From Sisyra terminalis (Eukaryota; Arthropoda; Insecta; Neuroptera; Sisyridae): 64,000 nt of DNA. The translations under genes and the position numbers were made by a program. The notes beneath the pieces were generated by a model. It saw only the letters and a list, made by a program, of their open reading frames with translations. It did not search any database and was not told the origin of the DNA. The DNA lies in the NCBI GenBank assembly GCA_958496175.1, contig OY292275.1, positions 37,091,701 to 37,155,700 of the forward strand. Reading direction: 5' to 3'. Shown one piece after another: positions 33,241 to 46,112 of the stretch; within the stretch, counting starts at the first letter, position 1, and the number at the start of each line of letters is the position of its first letter.

Positions 33241-36200
33241 TGTGTATTAAACTTAAAGCTCGCCTTATAATCGTTGCCTTTTAAAAACGACTTGTTAAAT
33301 ACCTTATTGATTTATTTACCTTTGTCTTTCATAGATTCTTGCATATTAGTCTATATTCCAGTTCCGGATTTATCGAATAGATTGTAGTTTACATGACCAG
33401 TGGTGTAACGAGTTTAACTCACGCCCGGGGTACAATACCTTTTTAGCCCTCCCCCCCCATTCAAAATCATATATTATATGTAATATATGTAAGTGAGTCA
33501 GCCTTACCAGTAGAAAAGACGTGCCATTTCTATCATGAATATATTGTTACAGTTTGAGTTAGACTATTAGTGTTCCTCTTTTTCCTTTTTATTTACGAAC
33601 TAGCTAATCCCCGCGCCTTCGTCTGTGTAACGTAGGTGTAGATTGTATTTTCTTTTCAGATTTGCCATTTGTAGTAATATATGAAAATTTTTATTTTCCT
33701 TATTTCTTTTACGAAAAACATGGCCATACTTAAAATCACTATTTTGTCGACTTGAAAAAGACACATTTAATAAACTGTTGCAAAGAATAAAATAGTTCTA
33801 TGTAATAATCAATTAATTTTTAAAAAATATTTATAAATATCTAAAAAGAGTATGTCTATTGCGTATACCTACGGTAGGTACACCTCCCGTGACCCTAATA
33901 ATCCTTAAATCAATCAGCATCTATACAGAAATAAAAAACATCGCCAAGTTTAATAAAGTCGGTCTTAATTATGAGTAAAAAAGTCGAAGGTTATCAAAAT
34001 AACAGAAGTTAAGGGCCTAGATTTTTGAATATTAGTATTAATCCCATCTCACTGTTTCGATTCCCGAATGAACCTTTTTCCAAAAACTATTACACTATTG
34101 TAATGTACACCACAACCGCGAAATTGAATTTTGTACAGTTGTACGAAACCCATTTCCTCCATAATCAAGTATAACCAATATGTATCTATAATCTTATTAT
34201 TAAAATATCTGAATTTCAACTATATAATTAAACCATAATGGATAGTCTAGAGTTTACCATACACGATTTGGCGTATACTTTTTGCTCTGGAAGAGGATTT
34301 TAAATTTCTTTTATCATTATGACTTACCGTAAAAATGTCGGTAAGTATTTTCTTTTAGTTCGTCGAATTTCAAGGGGTATTCGCTCACTAATGAAATTAT
34401 TTCAGATTTTAAGGTTTACAATATGTGAAAGACAAAAAACTTAAAGCTCACTTATAAACTTAACCTTTTTCAGATATATTAAAAATAAATAATAAAGCAA
34501 TTCAATTTCGCACATTTGGAGTTGTTGGAAATAGGTGGAAAGCGTGGAAGTAAAATCGAATATTTTATTATTATTCAATAACAATAATTGGTTTTAAAAT
34601 TGTTCTAAAAAATGTAGAAAAGTTAGTATGGAAGATTTTATATTGATATATATTGATGATAATGAAATATATGACAAGAAATTGCTTCCTTAATGCTTTT
34701 CAGTAGAATATATAATTGCTCCAGGTCACAATCATTGGGTCAAAAAATTAGATTTTAAAAAGTTTGATTGTTGAAAAACAAACAAAAATTAAAAACCGCC
34801 TCTCTGTGAGTACCTACTACACAAACTTTCATAATAATTAAGTGTAATGACGAATGCTGTTATCAAAATGATATAACAAAAACAGACACTTATAATTAAT
34901 TTATTATTTATTGATTAATAACCCTTATAAAATTCAAAATTTCGATTGTTGATTTATTTAACATTTTCTCATATAAATTTAGTCACCTCCATTCACTGTG
35001 TTAGGGTAGGAATTTTCAAAAAAAAAAAATCTTATCACATGCTTACTTATAAGAAATACACCGAATATTAAAATTTCATCTGACAGAGGAGGTATATAAA
35101 TACACGATTTCATGTATGCACGGTTTTAAAAACGTATTTACTTTAAGCTTTATTATTATAATTATATTTTTACTACCACTGTTACTTTTTTCGTTTATAT
35201 TCCTTATTGAGCAACCCTAAAGATCTATTTTAAACAGTTATACCATTAAAACAATAAACAGCTATAAACAACTATAAACAATTTACCATTAAAAATTTTT
35301 TTACGCCCAAAAAAGATAAAAGTAAAAACGCTCAAAAGAAGACATGCTTTTTTTTTAAATAAGTTATAAAAAAAAATATTGTAAAAATTTGATAATAAAA
35401 AAGACAGATATCAAAATTGTTGGGTATTCGTTAGGCAAATAAATTTTTTGTATAAATGTCCTACATCGTGTTAAATATTGAAAATATTTCAATGGACGTT
35501 TAATTTTTTTCTTCTAATAAGTAGAATATATTAGTTATTATTAAAATTTAGACAATACTATTTACAAATCAATAAATCTTGAAAAATAAAACGTTGCAGT
35601 CAAATTAGTTATTTAATCTATGCACCATGTATTTAAAAATGAACTAATTATATGATAATTATTATTAACTATCAATTTAAAACAATAGTCGCAAAATAGG
35701 ATTCACGGATACTTATTTGTGACCCCCAGTGGCAAAGTTGTCCAGAAGGAGATATTTATATGTAGGAAGGACATATTTATATTAGAAATTGAAATTATTA
35801 GATCCTTTTCTAAGCCTGCAATTATATGAGATTTATATTTTGTCAATTTTGTCTTCATTGTAGTGGCTAGTGGCCAGAGGAAAGTATTTGTCTATTTAGA
35901 AAAACTATCTAAATGCTCAATAAGGCATTAAATACATTGTATTTATATGAGAGAATGGTCCGATGAAAATAATGTATGTTATTGTAAACTGGGTGGCAAA
36001 TATTGAAACCACGTTGCAAAAAATGTACTTTAAATAATATACCCCAATTTATTATTCATTGCGGTTCATTTAATCAGTATATATAAATCCAGTAATTACC
36101 TATCTTTAAATCAATCGACGAAAAAAATGAGTTTCTCAATTCATTAAGCACATTTTAAGAGTATATTTTACTAATCATTGATTTTGTGTTTCTAAATTAC

Positions 36201-37197
36201 ATAACATTTTAAATTCTGAAGAAATAAATTTATCTTCTCGTATTGAATTAACTTAACATTTACATTTACCCACATCCTAAACTCCCTTTTGAAGATAAAT
36301 ACGTAAAAAACATGTTTCAATTGAATAATAAATTCGTAACAATCCTAATAACAATAACTTCTATTGATTATCCTGTCAAATGCACATAAAAATATGTTAA
36401 ATCAAAAAAAGAACAAGAAAATATGGATAGGTCACCTGTGGTGAGATGTAGGTACATAAAAAAATCTTTTGTAGCAATTTTAAAAGAACAATGTAAAAAA
36501 TACCAAAAAATAATTTCAATTATTGTTTTCAAGGGTGTCTCGCGTTCTATTTACAATGAGATTTGTATTAAAAAAAATCATAATTTTTCCTTCAATATTT
36601 TGTGCTTTCGCATTTTAAATTTGAATAATTAGATAATATACGTGAAATTTACAATGTATTCCTCATTATTTATTTATCTTTCATTATTGAGAAATGAGGG
36701 TGGAATAATCCAAATCAATTTTAATTGAGTTGTTGGATAAATTTATGAAAACATGAAGATATTGAGAACCCTTTCCATAAATGGTTCACTAATTTTTATT
36801 GGTTACAAAATTATTTTTCTACAATAATTACAATATTTTTATCATTTTTGTTATGGATTTTTTATTTATTAAGAAGAAGCTTCATTGAAAATTGGAATAT
36901 TCCAGGTTTTTATTATATAGAAAATGAGGTATATCTAAAGAGAAATAAAAATAAAAATCAAACTTTAAATATTCATTATTTTTATATCCTATATATAATA
37001 ATTTTTATTAAAAAAAATATGAAGGCTTGCAAAGTTAAAAATAGGGGGACCAGACTATTATGCAAAGCCTGTCGAATAAAGACAAAAATGTGCTAAAATT
37101 ATATAATCAATTATACAATCATTACAATAATAATTATTCAAATTGCAAAGTGCCAGATCAGTGACTTTAATTTAACTTATGTCCAAAAATACTGCCA

Positions 37198-37273
37198 AAT
37201 TGCCAATTCTTACCCTCTGTCAGTTGTGTCAGCGTTGGTTGTGAATATCGTACGGGTAGTTACTAGTCTATTT
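37198..37273. repeat. Dispersed repeat R3
   Basis: Third and shortest copy of the R1/R2 family: ATTGCCAATTCTTACC, CAGTTGTGTCAGCGTTGG, GTAGTTACTAGT. Confidence 0.6.
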
Positions 37274-37327
37274 CAATACATAATATTCTAGTTTCTTTTT
37301 CTACATTTTAACTTTTGAACCAATAAT

Positions 37328-37592
37328 AATCATCCATAAATTACGTTACATAAATTTTACGATTTTTAACCCTCCCTCTGTCCTTATCGCAGGTAGTTAC
37401 ATTGTTGAAAACCCTTCCTTCTTGGTGTGACGTCATATATTTTACAATTTTATAATTAAAAGAATTAAAATGAAGCAGTAGTTTCCAAATTGGCGTATTA
37501 ATACTTTAAAATTTAACAAGTGGAGTCACAAACCTTTTGACCCAACCCCCACCCTCCCCTCGAACGTGTTGCGTAATTTATGAGAGGCCCCT
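37328..37592. mobile_element. Inverted-repeat element with CATAAATTACGT ends
   Basis: Left TCATCCATAAATTACGTTAC and right GTTGCGTAATTTATGAGAGG are inverted copies, and C-rich subterminal tracts (AACCCTCCCTC; CCCCCACCCTCCCC) lie inside. It is about 265 bp and has no ORF. The right end abuts the repeat that starts at 37593. Confidence 0.55.
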
Positions 37593-38105
37593 TAGCAGAG
37601 CTACCAAAGATACTATAAGATAACTTACTTTTTTAGAAAGTATCCGAAGTTACTTTGAATATCTAGTTACTCTTAAAAAAATGAACTTAATTACTTCTCT
37701 GAAGTTAGTTTTTTTAAATACTTAAACATATAGTTTTAATTACTTTGTATATTATGTAAGACCTAAGTTTCGTTATACATTAGGTAAAGTTGTATTCTAA
37801 TTAGATAATGTATTTCTAATCTTTATTAATTTAGCACAAAAAAAGAAGTATTTATGTATATTTAATCCCTATAAACACAACACAATTCAAAAACCTTTAA
37901 AAACAATAGAAAATTAAAATAAAAGGTATACATTGAATCTAATAGAACAAAACAAAATAAAACTCTGTATTTAATTTCCCAGCATCTAAGTTACTTTTTT
38001 GTACTTAAGGTCCCTTTTAAGTTACTAGATACAGTTACTTTTAAAAATTATCCAATATGCTAATTACTTTTTGCCAAAAAATAGAGGCCTGTTAAAAATA
38101 TATTT
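37593..38105. repeat. Old interspersed repeat related to 52560-52975
   Basis: TTAGCAGAGCTACCAAAGAT, AAAGTATCCGAAGTTACTTT and AGTTACTCTTAAAAA at the left match, in reverse complement, the sequence on both sides of the MITE at 52701-52927. The right part (TAAGTTACTAGATACAGTTA, GCTAATTAC...GAGGCC) looks like the other end. Confidence 0.5.
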
Positions 38106-38248
38106 TAAATGTTCAAAAAACTCATTAGAAATCGTTTAAAGTTATTAAAGGCATTTTAAATGTAATGATTTCAAAATGCCTCTTAATGTATTTTTAGGGG
38201 GAGGAACTTTAGATACAGTCTTTTAGAATCTAAGAGACTGAAAAAAAT

Positions 38249-38300
38249 CTAAAAAATCTTATCTTAATTACTTTGAATTAACTAAGATAAGATTTTTCTC
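38249..38300. repeat. Perfect-looking hairpin
   Basis: AAAAATCTTATCTTA and TAAGATAAGATTTTT face each other across about 17 bases. No T-run or gene end is attached; probably the core of a small palindromic element. Confidence 0.55.
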
Positions 38301-39528
38301 ACAGTTCTGCCCCTCAGTGAAAATATTGGTTCCAAGATTCCCTTAGTCCAAATGAATATTTTTAAAAGAAAATATTACAAATATTTACGTCACGTAGACA
38401 CAATAGCGGGTATCAGCTATAGTAAACAATAAGATAATGATAGGCAAAATAAGTTATTAAATACACATTAAGCACATAAGATAGTTTTAATTAACAAATG
38501 ATCAAGGGAAAAATGAAATGTTTGGAAGTTTTATTTATTTAGTTACCAAAGTTTGCAATAAACTAAACAAATACACTTGTTTAAGGTTTATTTTAAAGTA
38601 GCTCCCAAGTTCTATTCACAGGAAATCTAAATTATTTTTACATTTCTTAATTAATAAGTAAGAAATTGAAGAAAGTAAAATACCTATGAATTTACAAAAT
38701 TTAAGAATCTATAAAGATGTCCCAAAAGACAAAAATTATGAACAATTTGAAAGAGGCAAAGAGATGAAATTCTAAGATGAAGGCTTTTGGAATCCTTCAC
38801 CACGTCTCCTTCTGTAAACCACCCACTTGATTGGCCAGTTGAATTATTCTTAAATAACTTATTAATAAGTATATGTTAGATGTAGAATCCAAAGAATTTT
38901 TATTTTATATTTCTGTAGGCATTCTGTTAAAGACCGAAGGTTAATATTGGTTAATTTAAGTAATAAAACAAACTAGATATTGGAAAAAAATACATTCTTC
39001 TCGAAAAGACGCTGTTACATTTTAGAGTAAATCGAGTCTTACAATTTCTCAAAACATTTTTATTTATTTTTTTCAAAATTGTAAGAGTAAAAGTGATAAA
39101 TAAGAATAATTTTTAATATAGAAAACTGTTAAAATCAGGAAAAAATATCCTTAATTTATTTCGTTTATTGTAAAAGAGTATAAATTCAATACGAATTATA
39201 AAAAATAATCGAAGCAATAAATGTTTTTGTATTTATATTTACGTCAAAATTGAAATGAAGAAAAAGTTCTTAAGAAAAAAAGAAAACATATAAATGTCAT
39301 GAAAATTTAAAACATTGCATAAAAAATCTTGAACAGTACGTCTGCTGTTGAAGTTGAAATTCATGCGGGGGTTGTGTTTTTACATCAACCACTCAACGAA
39401 TCCGGGGTATTTAAGAACGTGCAATCCCCAAACGAGATACAATCGTTTCACAGATTTCGAGGTGACCAAATCATTCAATCTTTTAAGCTATTTGAATCGA
39501 ACTCATATTGTTCTAGTAACCACAAAAT

Positions 39529-39959
39529 ATGGCTAATATTTTCAAATCATGCAAAAAAAGTCCCTGCAAAACTATCGGAACAGTACTATTTTTCTTGGTT
39601 TTACTGCAATTCATGGAACGAACTATCGCTCTAACAACAGAAGAAGACCATTTTCTTGAGGTATTTTTGCAAATGTTGCTTTACTTTACATACTTTATTT
39701 TTATTTATTTTAGAAAAGGAGTCATGAATTAGCGACATGGATTTTATCACAACTGAACAATCAAAATAGTGAATATGCGGGTAATAATGTGGATTTTGGT
39801 TCAAATTCGGAAATGTGTCGACCTCAAAATACGGTTCTGGCGAAACGAAACGTTGATGGGAACTACCTTTATCGTCTAGGTGCTACGAAAAGGAACTCGG
39901 AGTTAATTAATTCTTTGTTGCGCCTTCCCAAGACGATGAATGAAGTGGGTCGAAAGTAA
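39529..39959 (+). CDS. Pdf: Pigment-dispersing factor (PDF) neuropeptide precursor
   Basis: PDF is the output peptide of insect circadian clock neurons and acts through a class B GPCR. Coding exons are 39529-39660 and 39714-39959, 125 residues. The first exon encodes a signal peptide (hydrophobic core TVLFFLVLLQF, likely cleaved near TIALTTEE). Lys-Arg sites then release a precursor-associated peptide (from SHELATWILSQLNNQ), a short linker NVDGNYLYRLGAT and the C-terminal peptide NSELINSLLRLPKTMNEV, followed by GRK, so Gly gives the amide. Eighteen residues and the NSELINSLL..LPK..N frame identify PDF. Unusual points are Arg at position 10, where a small residue is usual, and a terminal Val-amide where Ala-amide is usual. 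The intron splits the precursor between Glu and the first Lys-Arg. AATAAA lies at 40053. Confidence 0.93.
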
Positions 39960-40052
39960 AATATTTTTATATATTATTGAAACTACAAATTATTATTATT
40001 ACTAATTAGTATTATATGTGAAAACTTTATTAGGACTGCAGCCATTTCAATT

Positions 40053-40058
40053 AATAAA
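40053..40058 (+). promoter_or_regulatory. Poly(A) signal of PDF
   Basis: AATAAA 94 bases after the PDF stop, within the short gap to the convergent CDK11 gene. Confidence 0.6.
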
Positions 40059-40161
40059 GAAAATTAAAAAAAAACATTGTTGCAATTTATTCCTGGGGAA
40101 AAAAAAACAAGACAAATAAAGAATAATTAATTTATTTTTCTGCATTTAAAATTAAACATTA

Positions 40162-40167
40162 TTTATT
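40162..40167 (-). promoter_or_regulatory. Poly(A) signal of CDK11
   Basis: TTTATT on the plus strand (AATAAA on the minus strand), 10 bases after the CDK11 stop codon. Another candidate lies near 40131. Confidence 0.45.
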
Positions 40168-40176
40168 ATTAATAGT

Positions 40177-43100
40177 TCAAAATTTTAAACTAAATCCTCC
40201 TCCTAAGGCAGCAATGCGCCTGTTTTGAGGATGTGTTACAGCTGATGTGCCCATATGAAATCCCAATGCACTATCATCGTCTCCGTCACCCTACAACAAA
40301 TGTGCATGTGTAATAAAAAGAATAAAATTATTCACAAAAAACTTACCAATTTTTTATATTGACCTCCTCCAGATGGTGGTTTAGGACTTGCAGCCATTGC
40401 TTTTCGATGACCCAATTCGCTCTTGGCCGGCCAAGTTGGGAACATTGCTGGATCAATTGGCAAAGGTATTTCCGTAAAATATGGATCAGTTAATGCATCT
40501 TCAGCGGTAATTCTCTTTTCTGGATTATACGTTAAAAATTTCGTTAGCAATTTCAGTCCAGTTTCTGAAAGCATATGAAATTTCGTGCGTAGTTGCGACA
40601 CGGGGTATTCAGTGAAAGTCATCTTTTGAACAGCAGGAAGTTTGCTATAACCAGGCCATATACTTTCGTTGGGTGTACCCAAATCCTTAAATATTCGATT
40701 TAATTGATCAATTTCCGATTTTCCCGGGAAAAGAGCGTTCATTAGAAGGAGTTCAGCAAAAATGCAACCTACTGACCAGATGTCTATCGGTGTAGAATAT
40801 TCTTTCGTACATAAAAGTAGTTCAGGAGCTCGATACCACAATGTAACCACAATTGGTGTGTATGGTTTTAAAGGTGAACCATATTCACGAGCTAAACCAA
40901 AATCTCCAACTTTCAAAATTCCTTTATGCGATAAAAGTAAATTTGATGTCTTAAGATCTCGATGCAGAATCCAATTGTCGTGTAAATGTGCGACAGCTTT
41001 CAACAACTGTTTCAACAGACATTTAACTTCTCCGGGTACAAACACCTGTTTTTTGTTTCGCATTGTTTCCATTAAAGATTTCAAGTCATGCTCAACATAA
41101 TCCATGACAATAAATATTTTATCCATATTACTACCTACAACTATCTCCCGTACTGTAACAATATTAGGGTGTTGTCCTTTTAACAAAGTATTGATTTCTC
41201 GCAATGAAGTAATCGGAAATCCTTCTTTTTCCTTTTCCATTTTTAATCTCTTAAGGGCAACAATTTCATCTGTTCGTTTATCTCGAGCTCGGTATACAAC
41301 TCCATAAGTACCCTCTTCAATTCTATTAAGACATTGAAATTCTTCTACTGATCGGCAACCTTGAATGGCAGGAATATAAGGAGGCAATTCTTCCACAGGT
41401 TCAGTTTCAGTTTTGTTTTCTTCAGTTGGTGCATTATCGTTATTTTCAATATTTTTAGATAGTTCTTCATTTGATTTTTTATCAACTTCTTCATCGTCAT
41501 CGTCATCATCGTCTTCTTCTGGAGATTTTGAACGAGATCTAGACCTAGATATAGTTCGATCTCGGTTTCGATCACGTTCACGTGATCTGGACTTTGTTCT
41601 TGATCGTGATCTTGAATCACTTCGATCAGATTTTGCACCATCATCTACTGACATGGGAGAGGAATCTCGACCATGTTTTCTTATTTCATCACTGGCTATC
41701 GAATCTCGATCACTATGATGTTGATGGGAAACACTGGAGTTATCGCTATCCGAAGCATCACTACCACTTTGATTATCGCTGTGTTCTTTGTGGTCTGAAT
41801 CAAGATTGTCGGCAATTTCGATTTCACTTTCATCGGAGTTATCGGAAACGGTTACTACACCTGTTAGTTCATCGGTAAGAGCTGCAGCTCGTTTTGTTTT
41901 TTGTTCGTTTTCTAGCCGTTGTCGTTTTGCTTCTTCTTTTTGTTGTTCGTGGAGACGTTTTCTTTCCCGACGTTCTCGACGTACTTCGATTTCTTGACGA
42001 TAAAGTTTCTTTTGTCTGGCCATTTCGCGTTCTGAAATCATTCACAAATTGGAGTTAAATTACAACAAGTTAGAAATATCGACCCCCAGTCATTTCGAAA
42101 GTAAATTTATATCGACAAATGAAGACACGAAATATTTAACTCATCTAACCAACTGTTTTTAAAATCTGAAGTATAATTTATGATTACTTTTAGTTTCTGA
42201 AATATAGAAACTCATTTGTAACAATAACATCAAAGTTAAGAATGATAAAGTGAATCTATTTGAAATCAGAAGTGTTATAATATACTAATGTAGTTCACTT
42301 CTATTGACGCTATTGGTTACGTCCTATACAAAAGTCTCAAAGTATCCAGGAATATATATTTTGAAAATTGTGAGTCATCAAATTTAAAAAAAGCAGTTAC
42401 AAAGTGATTGTAAATAAAATTTAAGTAACAGAAAAAAGAAATTACTATATCTTGTATAAGCTAAACCAAAATTTAAAGATCAATGTATGTTGGAGTTTCA
42501 AAAACGTTCACATTTTAAATTATAATGAAAATATTTCACATTGAGTTTTACATTCATAGTCTCATAAGACATAAGTTTAAAACCTTTTCCTCTTTAAGGT
42601 AGTTAACTACCGCAAATGAAGCGATGTTGATTCAATACAAAATTAACTTGTGTCTTTATATTATCTACACATGTGTTACTTAAACGTTGTTCAACAGCAC
42701 CGTCATTATCATTGTTTCAGCGGTGTTACTATTTCGTAGAACATACACAATTTAGTAAAACGCTTCATCATTTTTTTTATAGATTTGTTTATAACAATTT
42801 AAGGAAAACCATAACACAAGTATTTTTGTAATGAAATCGAGCTTTCATAAGAGTATGAATAGTTGTAAAATCTCGCTTGATATTTCAATTTTCTAATTTA
42901 ATTCTATAGATAATTAGAAATTTTAGTGAGTGAATTACAAAGTTTAGCCCAAATTTTCTATTTTTCTTAAAAACGGTAATGTAATTGCACATAATACACT
43001 TATGCTTATGGTAGAACTATGAATCATTTATTATTTGATATTGGATATAAAAGGTTTTTGCTTTTCTTTGACATTCGAACATAATGAAAAGAATACTGCT

Positions 43101-46100
43101 CCATGCATCAATGAGTTTGGGTTAAAGAATAAACTTAACAAAATTGATAAATAAGAATCACTGCAGTAATTCGAACAAGTTTCGCAACTCAAACTATTTT
43201 TTAAATTTGTAACGTTTTGTCAGACATTTCCTTACTTTCTTCAGGCGAAACTTGATTTACAATATGAAGAAAAAATATTATTTATAATTATTTCGTAGGC
43301 TTGACCTTTAATAGCTTTTAAAGTTCGGTACCGTTCTTGAACCTCAATTCAATATTAATTATTTTTAGCTATATAAAACCATCAGTTTACCGAAGGCTAT
43401 GCTAATTTAGGTTTAACTCACACAAAGTCATTTTTCATAAAGGTGTGTCGATCGCCAATGTTAACAAAAACATTAACTATACGAACTAAACTATTTTAAT
43501 TTAGAATTAATAACCGGTTATATTTTTGCATACTTTGAGATCAAGGAATATTAAGATTATAATAAAATTGAACACAAAAGGAAGGTCCATAACTTGATTT
43601 TTTGTTTGTTACAAATGAGTACTGTAATTTATTATGGCGAACCAATTAAATAGTAGATTTTTAAACACCTATATTTTTGAAACTATCTATAATTGGTTCA
43701 ATAAAGATTTTCAAAACTTTGTTAATATTTTAAGCTTGGATGTAAATAAATATTTTTTGGAAGTTTTCATCACAATGTTAATTTTCTCAGAAATTTCCTA
43801 ATAAATAAAGTATTTTTTTAATTGTATTTTCAGACTTTTGAAAAGTTGTATTCACGAAAATGTGAGAAATAAAAGAATGTGTTTCTCTTTATCAAAGTCA
43901 GTGGACAGCAGGCACGCACTATACGCGGACTTTCCGGATATTCCGAATTGTAATGAAAATTGAACGGATCGCGAATTAACAAATTAAAAAGAAGTGTCAC
44001 AAAGAACCGTTGTTTATAACACTAAATCCCATTAGTTCCCAATGTATAATATTTGCACATTATACACACACGCATTAAGGAGTTCACCAACTTTAATAAT
44101 TAAAAAAAATTCCATTGCCGAGTTCGAATCCATGTTCACTGACGAATAAAGCGGTTTTCATACTAATATGCTCTTAAATGTACTGAAATGTTTTGCTAAT
44201 TGTAATATGACTTTAATGTTAAACTTTCGAACATAATTACCGGTTAAAAAGGCTATGGTTAATAAAAACATATAACGTTTCTTTACATAAACAATTTTTT
44301 TCAACAAAAGCTATAATAAATTTCTTTCCAAGAGTCGTATATTATATTTAGAGTATGTTTTTCTAATTAATGCACATTATTTGCATGATGTGGACTAACT
44401 AACTAAATCAAATTGGAGGGTTTTATGAGTAGAAGATCATTTTTAAAAAAAATAATTCATTTTTATGAAAAATTGACTTCAGTTTAGGATCTTATGAATA
44501 AGTTAATGTCCTAACAAATTTGAGAATTCGATTCGAACTCGGCAATGGAAAGGACCCTACCAAAAATCAATTGAAAACTTTTTATATGTGAAACCATGGA
44601 AGCCTATGCTTAAACTTTGTGGTTCAACACATACGCTTCAAATGAATTAGTTTTAACATTAAAGTTTTGAAAATCTCATAAAAATAATCCATTTAATTTA
44701 CAACACTTTTAAGTACTTCAATTTTTTATGGACGTCATAAATTGATTTCTTTTATTAAGTATTATTTGAGTCGATTTAAAAGATCCTCTTGATTTTCTTT
44801 GCTGTCCAAAAAGTCGTCTTTTTACCTTTGAAGTACGACCAACTTTAATGGCCTTTATCATCAAAATTGGTAGAATGGACCCTGAGAAAAATTGATAAAT
44901 ACATACATACTTTGTAATACAATATAAGATATAGAAACAAAATTTAGCAACGATACGTTAAAGAATATGATTTTTTTGAGAAAATAAATAAATTTATACT
45001 AACCAGCTTCGAGGAGTTTTTCACGGCGTAATTCTCGTTCTTCGATTTCTTTCGCTGTCATTTCGTCAAGATCGGAGCCTCTATCATGGGAATGTTTAAC
45101 ATGCCGATTGGGATCACGATATTTTGTTTCATCTGCTTTGCTTAAATCAATTATTTCTTTAACGTACGTTTTACTATCTTCCATAATTTCTCCCGGTTCT
45201 CCAATTGCATCCCGACGTGATTTGTGGCGTCGCGAGCTTTTCGAATGCTTGCCGTATTTTTCATTTTCCTTAGTTCGTCTTTTATCTAATAAACGTTCAC
45301 GCAAGTCAGCAAGCTCTCGATCGGCTGCTGCTTTATCAGAATAATCAATTTCTAGATCGGAAGTTAAGTCTTTTGATGTAGTTTCATGACGTAAAGTGGG
45401 AATTTCTTTACGTTCTCTTCTGGAGTCTATTGACTGGTCAAACGACTCATAATACTTGGCCTCACGTTTATCGCGTCTTAATTCATTCTGCTCATACTCA
45501 ATGTATTTTATTTCACGTTCTTTTCTATGTTTTTCGTGTTCAGTGTAGGGAATTTTTGAGTCAGAATATCGAACGTCTCTGGTGGTTTCCAGAGTATATC
45601 GTATTTCTTCACGTCTATCCCGCGATACATATCGCTCTTTTCCTTCCCGACTATATTGTTCTTTTAAACTGTAATACATTTCTTTATCTCTGTATTCACG
45701 TTCTTTATCACGATACTCTCGGGAACTTCGGGACGATTCATGTTTGTCTCTATGCCGTTTTTCGGAATCCCGGTGACTGTGTATTCTTTCGGAATCACGA
45801 TGACGTTCGGAACGAGAATGGTGACCGTGCCCATCGTTTCTTTCTGAATATTTGTTTCGATTCAACGAACGATTTGCCAGCTTGGCTTGTGGTGGTTTTA
45901 TATCCAATGAATCAGCTGTATCGGCGTCGTCCGATAAACTGAAATAAAGCCCGAAATTGCACCAATTATTTATGAATACAAAAACGAAAAAATATATAAC
46001 CTATAAATGATTCTTACCTAAAATCAATTTCTTCTTGGTTGTGGCCTATAATTGCAGGACTGCGTTTTAGTTCACCATCTTCTGACTGATCGTCAGGTCC

Positions 46101-46112
46101 AGAATAAGACAT
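40177..46112 (-). CDS. CDK11: Cyclin-dependent kinase 11 (PITSLRE kinase)
   Basis: A nuclear Ser/Thr kinase that pairs with cyclin L and acts in transcription and pre-mRNA splicing. Four coding exons: 46112-46018, 45938-45004, 42031-40347, 40290-40177; 942 residues. The N-terminal half is low-complexity and charged: RS/RD/RE-rich stretches, long acidic runs ([11 protein letters not shown]) and a coiled, Arg/Glu-rich segment. The kinase domain begins near [14 protein letters not shown], with VALKRLK, the cyclin-binding helix PITSLRE, catalytic [10 protein letters not shown] and DFGLAREYG, and the activation segment [17 protein letters not shown]. The C-terminus ends GGGFSLKF, as in the family. 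The start is the ATG at 46112, giving [14 protein letters not shown]. Plus-strand frames opposite the acidic and RS repeats are shadows. It converges with PDF; the stop codons are 217 bp apart. Confidence 0.96.
42032..45003 (-). other. CDK11 intron 2
   Basis: A 3.0-kb A+T-rich intron. The only structure I can support is the pair of 21-bp inverted repeats at 44110 and 44530; no other gene is visible. Confidence 0.65.
44110..44550. repeat. Element bounded by perfect 21-bp inverted repeats
   Basis: Arm 44110-44130 (TTCCATTGCCGAGTTCGAAT, then C) is exactly the reverse complement of arm 44530-44550. The arm contains GAGTTCGAATC, close to a tRNA box B / T-loop. The 400-bp interior is A+T-rich and without an ORF. 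Confidence 0.6.

Larger units (their letters stand above)
31210..39528. other. Gene-poor interval before PDF
   Basis: 8.3 kb without a supported coding exon. Contains repeats R2 (31866) and R3 (37198), a G/C-rich block (32823-33240), isolated hAT-like ends at about 31629 (CACTGGCGTAGCC) and 33397 (CCAGTGGTGTAACGAG), an inverted-repeat element (37328-37592), an old repeat (37593-38105) and a hairpin (38249-38300). About 33480-37190 is otherwise featureless to me. PDF 5' UTR/promoter lies at the right edge; TATTTAAG at about 39407 is a possible TATA-like box. Confidence 0.6.

Noticed and set aside
39329..39634. Plus-strand frames of 101 and 62 codons overlapping the PDF start
   Set aside because: They are in other frames across the PDF 5' UTR and signal peptide, with no homology I recognise.
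40762..41997. Plus-strand open frames of 67-112 codons
   Set aside because: They lie opposite CDK11 exons; the Ser- and Leu-rich runs mirror the acidic and RS repeats of the kinase on the other strand.
45108..45942. Plus-strand frames of 78 and 170 codons
   Set aside because: Antisense shadows of the CDK11 N-terminal exon, which has clear splice sites and continuous frame.
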